64,000 nt of DNA from Purshia tridentata (GCA_003254885.1 QANT01003140.1:62001-126000), one strand, 5' to 3'. Numbered from the stretch's first letter, positions 11,117 to 23,700 are shown. Program-made: numbers and translations. Notes: a model not told the origin generated them from the letters alone.

Positions 11117-13122
11117 TTAAAGAACAAGAGCAAGTGCCAAACCAATTTTAGGTATCTTGTCAAATGCCTTGGTGTTGAATTCACCAGAGATAGCCAAGCA
11201 TGACTTAGGTCTGATATTATACTCTAGGACAGTCATAAACTTCCCGTGATCATCAAGTCTAGCCTTCACTACTGTTTGATGATCAACAGCACATGATCCT
11301 CCGATTGTCAATGTGTTTTTCTTTTTTGAGAGATTTTGAGTGAACTCTACCACTGCTGCATTCTTTTTTGCTTGATCAAGATAGTGAACATATGATGCCA
11401 TCAGCAAATCACCTTTGTTTGCCCTAAACATTTCACAAAGATAGCATATATTAGTGTAGTACTGTACTTTTCTCTTAGCGGGCTATGATGTCATACTAGT
11501 GCTGCAATAAAATGCTAGTAATTTAATGACCCTTATAAATTCAAATATGCATTTTGGCCCTTATTTTTAAAGGTTCTACCATGAAATACTGTAATGACAT
11601 ATTTTAGATTTGAGATTCCATTATTAATTTCTTTTATTAATGTCATTGTAGTTCAAAATGAAAAGACCTACAGAATTATTGAAGCATTGCCATTGTGACT
11701 TTTCATGTTAATGCCTGCAGTGTACTTGGAAACACAGCTACAATCAGTTTTGTACTCTGCCTCCATGCCAAATGCAATGCTTGAAGTACCAACAGATGCT
11801 GAAAAGTTGATTACAGGGGACTGATTCAGAGCAACAGACATGGCTACAGCAGCATGGTCTTGGAGTATTTGAAACTTGAGCTGAAATCGAGATGAATGAA
11901 TCATATTTAAAGTCCAAATTAGAAGCTATTATCACAAAGGACGAGAAAAGGGTGATTAGTTTCTTCAAAATCCATCCATCCAAGGGTTAAGTGGCAAGTA
12001 GGAATATATGATATTTCATGAAGAAATGACCAATCTCTGCTACGAAAATTATTTATTTTTTTCAGTTCATAACAAGAGCACCAATTCAAGGAGGATTTCA
12101 AACCAAAAATTTCACAAATAAAGGTTTTCAGAATCTAGAAAGAGCTATTATCCTCAGAGTCGGAAGTCCTAAATTGGCACTGACAATTTTTACTTTGTTT
12201 TAACTTTGTCACTAGTAGTTGGACTCAGTTGATGAGCCATGATAAATTTTCAAGAGTTGTTCATGTGAATCATGGCACAGGTAAATTACCGCATCATTGG
12301 ATGTATGGTATAATTATAATGAGGCCAGTACCTTGCTAGATTTGTAATCAGGCCAGATGAGTGAAGCTGTAGTCTTTGTGCTTGTCAGAAACTTCTCACT
12401 TAAAGTGAGGGTTGCCATAATCTGTCATAACAAGGTGAAACAAGAAATGCTAAATATCAATTAAAGATTGCAGAGCTTAAAACTTTTGAGGTACAGTAAA
12501 ACTGTACATAGCCAAACCGACTTTTGAATTCGTATCAATTCTAGCGTTAAAGGTTGCATTCTTATATTTGTATGCTCCTGCAACAGCTGCAGTTGAGTGT
12601 CTTCCATTCTCTGTCACGGTTGAAGTAAGGCTCTGAAAACAATCCAGAAGATAACTCACTTTTTCGTCTAATATGAAGAGGGTGTGAAATGATAGGAACA
12701 TACCACTCCACCATCACAGAGGGTTGAGATGCTAATTATATGGCCCTTGGAGTAGCCCTTCACAAGCAATTCTGCAGACAGAGTTTAAGTTTAGGATGTA
12801 TACACATATAGTCATATACAATACAAAGAAATAGACTTCTTGGAATACAAGAGAAGAAAAACAGGCTTATTGAGGACATGGTTTTGTGTTTCAAGCAAAG
12901 AAACCAAAAGAAAAAGAGATTCATTGTTGGTGAGTTATACAGACAGAAATTGAGAAAGATAATGAAAATCCCAATCCAAAACACCAATATAAACATGAAA
13001 GACATCAAAACTGGAGAATTAGAGAGAAAACCTTTAGCTTTCTGACCAAACTCAGAGAAAAGTGGAGGTTCCTTGCTTTTGCTTTTGCTTTTTTTCTTCT
13101 TTATATGGTTAGAGTGGCTCAT
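11117..13122 (-). CDS. VDAC: mitochondrial outer-membrane porin (VDAC)
   Basis: Voltage-dependent anion channel, a beta-barrel that passes metabolites through the outer mitochondrial membrane. Six exons on the minus strand: 13122-13032, 12771-12704, 12632-12522, 12421-12332, 11880-11672, 11423-11117; together 291 aa (family about 275-285). Family landmarks in order: FGQKAKELL near the N-terminus, then ATFNARIDTNSK, DHAAVAMSVALNQSPVINFS, YTAGINMKS, TIGGSCAVDHQTVVKARLDD and the C-terminal PKIGLALALVL. The exon 3 donor (AAA|GTCGGT) is not a strong one; I chose it because the joined protein then aligns to the family without a gap, and an alternative at ACT|GTACCT would add seven residues. Exon 5 must end before an in-frame TAG, at CT|GTAGGT. 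Unusual: a Lys/Ser-rich extension of about 16 residues (positions 8-18 nearly all Lys or Ser) precedes the usual start, and the sequence is divergent, as in the VDAC5-like plant branch. Confidence 0.9.
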
Positions 13123-13213
13123 TATTCTTTGCAGAGATACCAATTGACCCAGAAGACGACCAGAGGAAGAATAGAAAGCTTAGTTTATATAATTTTCTTG
13201 ATGAAACAACCAC

Positions 13214-13595
13214 TTGCATATTTAATTTGGTTGACTATAAGAAATTGTGCTTTTACCCTTTGTCATGTGACCCCTCATGCTTTGTAGGTTTCCAAGTCCG
13301 AGTAAGCATGCTGCATGCATCTATGGCTTCGTACCCGGGTAGCAAATAAAAATCAAGGAACCTTCGGTTAAAAAGAAGTTTAAGAATAATTTTAGTAACC
13401 AAAAAAAAAAAGTTAACACTCATCACCCGTTAATCTAGCCATAGGAATATTTGTTATATCATGCTTAACGGTGTATTCAATTGGGATTAATGGATTTAAA
13501 ATATGTTATTTATTAGTGTTTCCATTTGATTACCCTTTATAATATCAATAAAAATATTTTGAAATACCAAATTAGTTAATATGTAATTTCAGTGG
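13214..13595. repeat. direct repeat copy 1 in VDAC 5' flank
   Basis: Matches 14364-14755 in the same orientation, with small indels. Shared landmarks are ATTTAATTTGGTTGACTAT, CCCCTCATGCTTTGTA, ATATGGCTTCGTA-like words, TTTTAGTAACC followed by an A run, and GTTAATCTAGC. This copy starts about 90 bp upstream of the VDAC start codon. Confidence 0.8.
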
Positions 13596-14363
13596 ATTAA
13601 CCTAAAATTGTCTCGTTAAGCGCAGTGGTATTGTCACTCTAGGATATGTTTTTGACCTTTTAAATTCCAACAACGTGGGAACTGGTGGCAGTCTCTATAA
13701 TATATTGTAATTCTTATGCATGCAATTAGAATTATATTATTATGCATCATCAAACCATAAATAAATGAATCAATGATTGACATACCTAACCATGTTGTAA
13801 ATGGACCATACTGAACCCTTTGTAAATGCATCGGAATTTCATTTGCAATATCATGATGGGTACCCTTTGTAAAAACAAGACCATTAGCAACTATTCACTT
13901 CAAAGAAATGATGGGTACCCAATTCTACAAACTACGTAGAGACTAATATAAGAAGGAAAATAGGATATTCATTTAAGATAAGATATGATATTCATTACAG
14001 GAAGACTAGATAGCAATGCCTCACCAAAACATTAAGTCTGAAAAATTGGGTGATCCATAAAAAACCAGTAGCAACTAGCAAGGGCTCCCCCATTACAAAA
14101 CCAGTTAAAATATAAAACCTAATACTTTAAACAATTACTTCAAAAACCAATCTATTTGTGGTATATGCTCCTCACGACTAATTTATAGATAGAGGAAAAA
14201 ATTGTGAGGACGTCCGAAATTGTTAGGTGTATAATGTTTCAAGATTGTAAAAAATATAAAACACAAGAATCAAATTGATAAAATTGAAACCAAAATCTTC
14301 AAATATGCTTTTGGCTAAAATACAGATCAAAAATGAACTTTATCTTATTTAATTTTTTTTTGT
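13596..14363. other. intergenic DNA between the two direct repeats
   Basis: AT-rich. No gene or element boundary that I can support. Confidence 0.4.
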
Positions 14364-14755
14364 CAGACCCTATTTAATTTGGTTGACTATAAGAAATTGT
14401 GTTTTTACCCTTTGTCTTGTTAGACCAATGACTCTGACCCCTCATGCTTTGTATGTTTCATATCTGTTAGATGACTCTAACTTTGTTCGACCAAGTCCGA
14501 CTAGCATGCATATATGGCTTCGTATTTGTTGTGTAGCAAATAAAAACTAAGGAATCTTCTTTTAGAAGTTAAGAATCTTTTTTAGTAACCAAAAAAAAAA
14601 AAAAGAGTTAACGCGCGACTCATCAGTCATCACTCGTTAATCTAGCATTGATATTTTGCTTACATCTAAGATTATGCCATTTATTATTGTTTCAATTTGA
14701 TTACCTTTATAATATAAATCCTAAATATTAAATCATAATAAAACTTAATTTCAAC
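14364..14755. repeat. direct repeat copy 2, displaced from VDAC
   Basis: Diverged second copy of 13214-13595, about 1.15 kb further out. It contains an extra piece (TTAGACCAATGACTCTG and a second GATGACTCTAACTTTG) not present in copy 1. Confidence 0.8.
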
Positions 14756-14852
14756 CACTCATTCCATATTGCCATATTATTACATAATTATAATGAATTC
14801 ACTTCAGTAACTCATTTATCTCTCATTTCAAGTATGCATGTACTATCATATC

Positions 14853-15432
14853 TAGGGGTGGTATCGGTTTGGTAATTGATCCGAGAGCCCTTTACTGACC
14901 ACCTACCAAGGCTAGTCAGAATGAAAAAATTCCAATAGCAATCAATCTTAATGGTCGGTTATTAACTGTGTTGGAGTCAATCGGTTCTAGTTGGTGGAAG
15001 TCAAAATTGGTTTTTTATGGATTGGTGTCTCGGGTGGTAGTGGTGGTAGTGGGGGAGGTCTGGAGGGGTTGTCGATCGAAGTGGGCTCGTGTGGTGGTGT
15101 TTGGTGGTGTAAATCACAGGTAGTGGTGCTCGGCGGTGGAAAACTGGAAATTGTAGGTGCGATCATGCAAGAGAGAGTGTAAGAGTTGTGAGAGAGATTG
15201 AGAGTGAGAGAGATGCATAGATGTTTGAGAGAGATGAGAGAGATATGCATGGATGAGATAGATGCAGATGTCGATTTATTCAATCGAAATGTCAGTTTAA
15301 GAAACCATAACCGGCTCAACACCAATTAAGGTCAATTGGTATAGAAATCTGATCATCACTGAACTTCTACCAATAACTACAAAACTGACAAATCAGAATC
15401 GATCGATATTTGGTTAAAAGATACCAACCCTA
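14853..15432. mobile_element. possible non-autonomous hAT-like element
   Basis: The left end TAGGGGTGGTATCGGTTTGG and the right end, as reverse complement TAGGGTTGGTATCTTTTAAC, are imperfect inverted termini of a type common in plant hAT elements. The interior has a GGTGGTAGT-type G/T-rich run (about 15030-15060) and a GAGAGA-rich run (about 15170-15240). I could not find a convincing 8-bp target duplication, so boundaries are tentative. Confidence 0.45.
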
Positions 15433-15754
15433 AATTCACATATGATAATCAACGATAATAAAGCAAATTAGTCGTCTCCTAACTAAATTAAAACTTCATA
15501 AACCAATTCTTGATGAATTTTTTCTGTTATAATATTGATAACATTTACTTATATTATAACACATATATTGTTTACAGCACATGACAATGTATCAGTTACA
15601 TTGAAAAATATCTCCAACTATTGAAGAGATCATAAGCTTGAATTAATACTTCTTCAATTTAATAAGATTTATTTTTTGTTTTTTTTCAATAAACTAATAA
15701 GAATCCCCTTCGCCCAGGCATAAAGCCTAGGACCTTGAATTCCATTCAATTACA
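15433..15754. other. AT-rich intergenic DNA
   Basis: No gene or element recognised between the possible hAT-like element and the promoter of the next gene. Confidence 0.4.
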
Positions 15755-15764
15755 GCCACGTGGC
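15755..15764 (+). promoter_or_regulatory. G-box palindrome upstream of Btz-like gene
   Basis: GCCACGTGGC is a perfect 10-bp palindrome holding the CACGTG core, 236 bp before the start codon. It is a known bZIP/bHLH target class in plants. Function here is inferred. Confidence 0.45.
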
Positions 15765-15999
15765 ATGCGGATATTGCTTAGAAACAAATAGGATAAAAGC
15801 AGTCTGACGTGGCGAGAATCCGGAGCTTGATTCTTATGAAAATCCAGTCCCTGGCCCCACAAATGAGTTTTGATCCCACGGTCAAGATCGCAGTATCTCA
15901 CTCGCACAAGCAAACTCCCCAACGACGAAGCAACCCTAGCTACTTCTCTCTTCCCATACCAGTGACCCGCTTCTCTCTCTCTCTCTCGACGAAGACACT

Positions 16000-18599
16000 A
16001 TGTCGCGACGAGACGCTCGGGATTCTGACTCCAGACGACGCCGTTCCGGGTTTGATAGAGAACCCAGGTATCTCTCTCTGCGTATAATATGGCACATGTG
16101 TTTGAATCAAGTTTGGGACTTAAATGGGGTTTTTAATGCATAAGGAATGAGCTACTGCTTCAAAAGTTGGAGTATTTTCATGAATTCTGAATTTAGCTTT
16201 CAGAATAATTATGATAATATTGACAATATAGATCTTTGTGCTTTGTTTTTTTGCTTTTTTCATTTATATAGAGTAATGTGGAACTTGGCGCTTTACGATA
16301 ACAAATAGTGGAAAGATATGCAAGCATGTATTGTGTGTGTTTTGTTGAATCAAAGAAAAATAATAATTGAACTTATTTGGGTAATTTTGTTAATTTTTTC
16401 AATCAATTACATGACACAAATATTTAAACTTTTGAGTATCTGATTGAAAGATTCAAGCTTTATTTTGTAAGTCTCTGTCTAAGTAGCTTTATTTCAGTTA
16501 TGAAAGAGGTCATTTTCAATGTTAATTGTCATCTCATTTAAGTAATAATCAGATAAAAATAGATTGTTTTTAACTAGACTGTGATAGTTAATGACTGTCA
16601 CTGGTTGGCCTTAGTCCTAAGAGGTCTAGGAGGGATGGAAAAGACGAAAAAGAGAGAGTCGCCCGGGATGGAAAAGACAAAAATGAGAGAGTCCCACAGG
16701 ATGGCAAAGACGGAAAAGAGAGAGTCCCCAGAAAAAGTAATTTGGATAGTGCAAAGCAGACTGACCAGGATCAAAAGCAGCGGTGCAGGCTGCAAGATGC
16801 CTTGCCACTTGAATCCCCATTAGCAGCATCCGACTCCAAGGTGGAAAATGGGGCTTCCAGGAAGGAGTCTGCTAAGAAACCTAGTGAACATCATGAAGGA
16901 ACCAAAACCAACTCTTATGATCCAACTGAAGTACCCCGGTCTCGGTCATTTTTTCAGGTGCTGTATAAATTTATGAATCTCATCAACTTATTTTGCTTTA
17001 CTTGCATAATGGGGAACCAATTTATAGCGTTCAAATCATCTTCAGAATCCTCAAATCTTAGGAGTCTGATTCCCTTTCTAGATTTTATGGATCACCTTGC
17101 ATAATTCTTACTGCTGAAGATATTTTAGCTTAGTGTAATAATAGTACTGTCTGGCAAAGTTGTTACATACTGACTCACAACTTGTGTTTGATTATGCTGT
17201 CTAACTTCAGGGTCTTTGAGTGAGAACAAATGTCTTGTGTAGCTAATGTGAACTTAGTTATATGCTGCAACTGCCATCTACTAACTTCCAACTTCTAGTG
17301 CATAATCTTCCTTGGAATATAGCAGTATTAAGAGCCTTACAAGGTGTCCACTTCCGTTTGTCTCAGTTTAATTGTTACAAATTAGCATGCTTTAGTAAGT
17401 GAAGGTTGTTTATCTATGGAAGCTAATAGCGATGCATGGTTTCTTCTAATGAATAAAGTTTAAAATGAAACACTCTTGGAAGACATAAGAATCAGAATAT
17501 TAATCATTAAACTTGGAAATGGGTCCAAAATATGGTTAAACCTGATTTCCACCTTGACTTGGAAATGCTCAGCTGAGAACCTGTCTTTCTGTTTACTTAC
17601 TTGGTTGCTATGTGTATGCAAATCTTTTTTCTGGGCTGATGTAGCGGGATCCTTGATCAGCCCCATTCCTTCAAGTGCCTCCTTGTATATAACAATATTA
17701 GGCTTGCCTGTGCATGTCTTATAACAGCACGATGAGCGTGGTAATGCCGGGCAAGTTGCTCGAAGCTCTGGTCGCGGTCCACCTTCTGGTGAGGTTTCTT
17801 ATTTTTAAATCATTTGGTTAATAGTCACCTTTTCTTTTAACACATTAAAATTTAAATATCGTGCTTCCAAATACAAAATAAAAAAAGGCGTTTAGATTTC
17901 TGCTCTCTTTTCTCATGATCTATGGAGCATATTTAATTTATTTTTCTTGTTGGAAACTTGAATAACATTTACCCTTTCAGTACTGTCATTTACTTTTTCT
18001 GTTCTATTTTAGAACGAGGATGGTGGAAGGATTCAGAGGATCAGCATGATGATAGGACAGTGAGCAAGGCAACAAATAATGGTTCACGACCAAGGAATGA
18101 GAAATCCAAGGGGAATGAAAACAGGGTATGGCGCCATGATGGGTACTTTGAAATGGAGGCTGACCAACCACCTGAAAGGAAAAGACCCGCATTCAAGGAG
18201 AAGAAGATTCCCGTGGAATCTGAAAATGCTGACAAAACAGAAGAAGAGACTGCAAAGTCAAGCCATACTGACCGTGCCATGGAAGGAAGCAGAAGAAAGG
18301 AGGAAAGAAGTGACAACGCACGCCGCTTGGATAGGTCTGAGAAGCAATTTGCAGGAGACAGGGTGCCTTACAGGGGAGAAGCACAGAGGGGAGTTTTTCC
18401 TTCAAGAGAAAGGTACACTGGTGGTGCTGGCCGCAATCATAGAGGAAGAGATAGATTGAACGGGAGGCAAGCATATCAATCTAGTGGTGGTCGGGTTGAG
18501 AAATGGAAGCATGATTTATATCATGAGGCTAATAGGAGTCCTACTCCAAAAAATGAAGAGGAACAAATTGCAAAGGTGGAAACGCTTTTGGCTTCATAG
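16000..18599 (+). CDS. Btz/CASC3-like arginine-rich protein
   Basis: Exons 16000-16067, 16615-16957, 17728-17788 and 18013-18599 give a 352-aa, highly charged, mostly disordered protein. It starts MSRRDARDSDSRRRRSGF, and the exon 1-2 junction gives EPSPKRSRRDGK. The segment FFQHDERG (from residue 135), a Trp pair (161-162) and VWRHDGYFEME (from 196) follow the order of the eIF4A3-binding SELOR motif of Barentsz/CASC3, an exon-junction-complex subunit. This points to nuclear mRNP assembly (inference). The C-terminus KWKHDLYHEANRSPTPKNE ending in VETLLAS is strongly conserved in plant relatives as I remember them. I chose acceptor 16614 over 16623 because it restores SPKR. A frame starting at 15809 overlaps the start codon in another frame and could be an upstream ORF if it is transcribed. 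Confidence 0.85.
16631..16729 (+). repeat. in-frame 33-bp minisatellite, three units
   Basis: Three 33-bp units encode RDGKDEKERVA, RDGKDKNERVP and QDGKDGKERVP (residues 29-61 of the Btz-like protein). The unit length is a multiple of three, so copy number can change without a frameshift. Confidence 0.9.
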
Positions 18600-19139
18600 G
18601 ATAGCATTTGCATGCGGATGGCACTAGGTATTTGATATGCACAGCAGTATCTATTATGTCTTTAGGTGTCTCTTTTGCATTATAAACCAAATTAAGATAC
18701 TTTCAATATAAAGGTTTGTTTTATTGCTTTCTTTCCTATATTGAACTTTCTGTTTTTGTAAGCCGATGGATTGCCAAAATGTGTTTATCTGCTCATGAAA
18801 AGGCTAAGAGTATTTCTGTTCCCATCGTTTCTGTTTTAATCACATTCCTTTCTTTTCATTCTACTTAACTTTTTTTTTGTAAACGAGTGAATTTATTAAT
18901 TGGCTTGGCTTTGTACCCCTCAAGCACTCGATGGTTAATCTGAATAGCAGTAGGAAGCCCCTCCCAGGTCCCAAACATTTCATGGCTTGGGGCTCCTCTC
19001 GGTCATGCATATTGATATAGTTAGTCCTGACTCCTAACAAGTCAGGATCTTCTCGTTCTTACTTATTGATATAATCTAATAATGATATTATTTACATACA
19101 AGCATATTTCTTTTTTCTTTTTTGGCAAGAAACAAATGC
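18600..19139. other. 3' flank of Btz-like gene
   Basis: AT-rich, with no gene seen. A less AT-rich patch at 18890-19050 (GGCTTGGGGCTCCTC) looks like repeat debris but has no boundary I can define. Confidence 0.35.
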
Positions 19140-20395
19140 AACATTGCAAATAGCATGAAAACAGCATTTCGTGTAGGTGAAAGGCAAGAAACATGAACCA
19201 TTTGCTCCTTAATTCTCCCCCAACCACCGACTGTTCTTGATCAACAGAAACTTTCAAAACCAGCAAAGTTACAAGAAAATAAACATTTAAAGCCTAATAT
19301 CTGAGTCCTGAGATGATCATCCTTGTGCGCATGATCCCATAATGATTGATGCTAGTGCTTCCTCCCTCGTCGACGACTATAAATTCTGGTTACACGAGAG
19401 AGGAGCTCCATCATCGATTATTGAGGGATTAGTCACAAAATCAGCGCATTACTTGCTAGAAAATAAGTTCGCAAAATCGATATATTTTTGGGAAAATAAA
19501 TTCTTGTTTTATTGCTTGGAAATATGGAAATAGTTTAAATATTGGTTTTATAGCACGAATGTCATGTTTTTTTATTTATGAGAAGTATGAATATCACCAT
19601 CTTATATTTCTTTTTTCTTTATCTTTTTCAGTGGTTGAAATTTTTTTTTGGTCAGACAATAATTGGAATTTGGAACTTTAGTTTGTAGCAAATTTACACA
19701 GAAAAGAATTGTGTTGTTGATATTATCTTGCAAACATTGGTTCTGACTTTTGAGCTAGTGCTATGCTGCGTGAAATTTACTACCATATGTATTTGTTAAA
19801 TAAATTATTCTTCTTAAACTATTTAAGTTAATTATATAATTACCTAATTTAATTGATACGACGGTTATGACCATAAAATGTCTTCCTCTGATTGGTGAAT
19901 AGTTTCAATCAAATTCACTGGTAAAAATTTATTTATTATTTTTTGGCCACTTATTTAGTTAATTAGTAATTTTAAAAAAATAGCAATAAATTCAGTTTGT
20001 TGCGCGCGTAGTTTTCACCTGTATTTTGAAAAAAGGGACCAACCAAGTTTTACAGTTACAGAAAACCACATTCTAAAATCAAAAGCAGCAAATAAATTTA
20101 CAAGAAAAGAAATAGTGTTGTTGTCGTTGAAATCCAAATCCCTGAGATTTCAGACGATGTGCACGACGTGGAGCTCTGACCGCCATGACCGTAGCAGAAC
20201 ACGACTTCCCGTTTTGGTTTCGCAAGCAGCTGATGTCGTCGTCCTCGTCCCTCGCAATAAATCGCAGCCTTCACAATGTCTGAGTCTCAGTTGATAACGA
20301 CGAGGAAGAGGAAGAGGAACTTTTGAATTCGTGGTCGGAGGTGTCGGTGGCTTTGTATTAGGAGGGTAAAGAAGGAACTTTTGGTCCAATTGGGA
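19140..20395 (-). pseudogene. decayed RlmN-like copy (interrupted)
   Basis: 19155-19320 matches 28147-28375 of the intact RlmN-type gene in the same orientation. It covers the end of exon 3 (CATGAAAACAGCATTTCGTG against CATGAAAACAACATTGCGTA) and intron 2 (CCAGCAAAGTTAC against CCAGCAAATTTAC). The middle of exon 3 is missing, and the radical SAM cysteine codons fall in the lost part. Homology resumes at 20180-20395 with exon 2 words (GACTTCCCGTT, CACAATG for CACAAGA) and exon 1 words (GTCGGAGGTGTCGGTGG, TTTGGTCCAATTGGG). About 0.85 kb of unrelated AT-rich DNA (19330-20150) interrupts it. Intron sequence is retained, so this arose by DNA duplication, not by reverse transcription. The frames are broken; no product is expected. 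Confidence 0.75.
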
Positions 20396-20783
20396 AATAG
20401 GGATTTAGGAATTCGGGTTTCCTAATTTGAATTGGGGAATTATTATTCCGTTTCAGAGTGGGACTAGGAAACACACACAGCATATTTAATTAAACTCACC
20501 TTCCAAACCCACCTTTCACGATAAAAAAAAAAAGAAACAAAGGAGAAACCTTTAGCTTCTCTAGAAGAAACCTGTAGCTTCTCTAGGCCACTCTTTGAGC
20601 TCCTCTCAATTTTTGCGCAATTCGATTGCTTTGGCTTTTAATTTTTATAGACGGGGTTTGGGTTTCAGTCTTGCTTTCAATTTTTAGTTTTTCCTAGCAA
20701 AAACACGAAAAGTATAAGTTACTTGGAGCTTTGTAGTTTCAGAGAGATTACAGTATTACACATCGTGAAGGGGGTCATTCAAC
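20396..20783 (+). other. 5' flank of IFRD-family gene
   Basis: Lies between the RlmN relic and the IFRD start, two divergently oriented genes in origin. A short direct repeat (TTAGCTTCTCTAG / TGTAGCTTCTCTAG, about 20552-20586) occurs in the probable 5' UTR. Confidence 0.4.
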
Positions 20784-23700
20784 ATGACGAGAAGAGATGC
20801 TAAATCAAGGAATCGCAACAAAACAAGTAATTCATTAAATTTTGTTTTGTTCTTTTTCAATTATGTTTCAAATTTCAATTGGGATATTTGTTCTTGAGTC
20901 ATACATGCAAATGTTGAATCAAATTTCGAGTAAAGGTAAATTATTTTTATGTTGGTTATATCAAAAAGTTGGAGTATGCAAACTTATTCAAGTTGTTGCT
21001 TTGCATGGTAATAGTATCTGGTAGAGGATCTGATGATTATGAGGAATCTGAAGAATTGACTCGGCCATCTTCACCGAAGGCGGTTTCCCTTTACTTAAGC
21101 GAGTTGTTTAAGAAAAGGTTTTTGCATAACTTCTTATAATTGTCTATTGGTTTCTTTCACAAATTTGGTATATTGATTTTGTTTGCCGCCAAATTTTGAC
21201 TGAAAATTTTCTTTTCAAATTTTGTCGATGAAGGGGATCTGACCGAGAGGATGCACTAGACATGATCATTCAGCGCTTAACTAAAAGATTGGAGATAGAC
21301 GTGCTGGAAAAGAAGTAAGCAAATTTACTTCATTATAAAAAAAAAATTGGTCCTGCTTTAGTGCTTGGAAGTATGAAAACTAATTTAAATATTAGTTTCA
21401 TCTAGACCTTGAATGTAACTGCATTATGTTTTCTTTTTACTTTTTTCATTCCTAGTACCAAAATTAAATAGTTGCATGTTCAACCGCATGATCATGTAAT
21501 TCTAGGAACTGCAGTTGAACATCACTGTATTGGATCAATATAACAAGCCCTTCCAACATGTAACAAATATATTTTGTTCTCTTGCAGCTTTGCTACTTTT
21601 CTGTACAGGTGCTTGAACTCAATAAAGAAGGGTTCTACCAGAGAGATGCAGCTATCGATTCGTGTCATAGGTTTGCTTAGCTCTTTTAAGTATCCCATTT
21701 ATTTCTTGGTTTCCACATTTGACTTGTAATGCTTATGGGTCTCCCTTGTATCAACATTTCAGGCTTTCTGGCGGTAATTGTTAGTTGTCAGGATAACTTG
21801 TCTGAAATTTACAGAGAGTTGCTTCCTGTACTTTCCAAAGCTCTGAATTCTGAACCTAACACATTAAAGGTAACTTAATTTGCATGATACTACTCAAAAT
21901 CAAGCACTTAATTGGATTACGATTCTAAGACTAATAAATGTTTTCATTGCAGATATTGGAGTGTTTGGCTATTGTTGCTTTCTTTGGTGCAACTAACTCA
22001 GTGGAGACTGAAAGTGCAATGCAAATTATTTGGACGTTTATTAGTCCTGAATCGGGCTATGATGTACATGTTCCTTTAGCTATCTTAATTTCTTATAAAA
22101 ATTAATTTATTCTTTGGTATTCATTTAGGAAAATTTATTTTATTCATGAATTATGGATCTCTGTTTTATTTATACTGTCCCTAAATGTGCCTCTACAACT
22201 TCTTCACTTTACCAGTTACTTTTTAGTTTCTCAAGCATTTGCAATGCCTAATACTTCCAGGCTCTTATATTTATCACCTTTGTATCTTATAGATTGTTAA
22301 TAATGGTATCAAACTTCATAACAAAAAACTAATGTAGTTGTTGTTAACATTTAGGTCAACACGAAAAAGCATTCAGCAGAGGTCTTAGTTGCTGCAATAT
22401 ATGCTTGGTTGTTTCTTCTTACAAGCATGGAGGGATGGAGACTCAGCCACAACTACTGGAAAGGGTAAAGTGCATCTCTAAATTATAATAAGCTGAATTA
22501 GAAAAGTTTTCCGAATTGTAACCTTTAATCAATTGAATTATCTTTTCTAAAAATTCATCTAATCATGATATAGTAATCGTGAATGAAATTCTAACGTACA
22601 TGATACCTTCCTTATTATTAATTATTTCTTGGTTTTGAGGACAAATAATATAGATGAAAAATGCTATTTCTATTTTTTTTTTTTTCAGAATTTCTTTTAC
22701 TCCATGACTTGAATCGATATTATATGCCATCCATATCAATCATTACCCATCTGTTAACATGTTATAGGAGCAAATTATGTTTGTCCACTACTGCTCTAAT
22801 ATAAGGAAATTTATACAGAGCCATTTCGTACTTCTCTAACCTCTTAGAGAATGAAGATAAACTAATCCGTGGAGCAGCTAGTGAAGCACTAGCTTTAATC
22901 TATGAAACTGGCAGCCTTGATAAGTTCTGGAGTGATGAAAAGGATTCAAGCCTTTATTCACACCTGCAGCACTTAATGAGAGAGAGAATTTTAAAAATAC
23001 TTAGAAGAAGCGGAAATACTACAAAGGAGGTCCGTGACGTTGCAAAATTTTTTGAGGTAACTGTCAAACTTTGTTTTTTACCTCTCTGGGAGTACATCAA
23101 TATAGAATCACTTAAATGCTAATTTGTACATATGCAAGTATAGTGATTTAAATTGTTTAATATCAGAGCTGTCGTTGCCCGGGAGCATGTGCAACAGTCA
23201 AAGGAAAAACACTAACACTACCATTCTGGTATCAAATGATTCAGGTAATTACATTTTTCATATTTCTTATTATTATTGTTGTCACTTTGCACGTTTGCAT
23301 CTCCTTGGCAAATTTTTCTGACCATTGTTTTTTTTTCTTTTTGATTTTATAACAGCTAAAGTTTTTGAAAAGTTTTCTGGCTGGTGGATTTGAAAGACAC
23401 ATGGAGGTTGGCTTTTACCCTCTTACCGATTTTCTCAGCATTCTAATTTTAAGTTGGATTAATATTTTGGTTGTCAAAACAGGAAAATGAGAAACTCCAT
23501 AATTTGTTTGAGTTTGATCCATGTCGAAACAACAGTTTAATTGAAATTTATGAATCTGTGCCTGACAAGGTTAGTCATCTCTTTGTATTTCTCTTTAATT
23601 AAATTTGTGCGTATTTATTTGTGATCAATCTTAAAACGGTTTAAGTAAAATATTACAATTTTGAGCCATGATTATTCAAATGCCCCTTAAATTAAATTTA

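Noticed and set aside
14853-15432. Confident call of a hAT element with target duplication
   Set aside because: The termini look right but the flanks do not match over 8 bp, so I kept it only as a low-confidence feature.
15809-16087. 92-residue frame before the Btz-like start
   Set aside because: It runs in another frame across the chosen ATG and into the intron donor. At most it is an upstream ORF, not a gene.
19342-19533. 63-residue frame starting MIDASASSLVDDYKFWLH
   Set aside because: It lies in the DNA that interrupts the RlmN relic; no family match I can name and no flanking exon structure.
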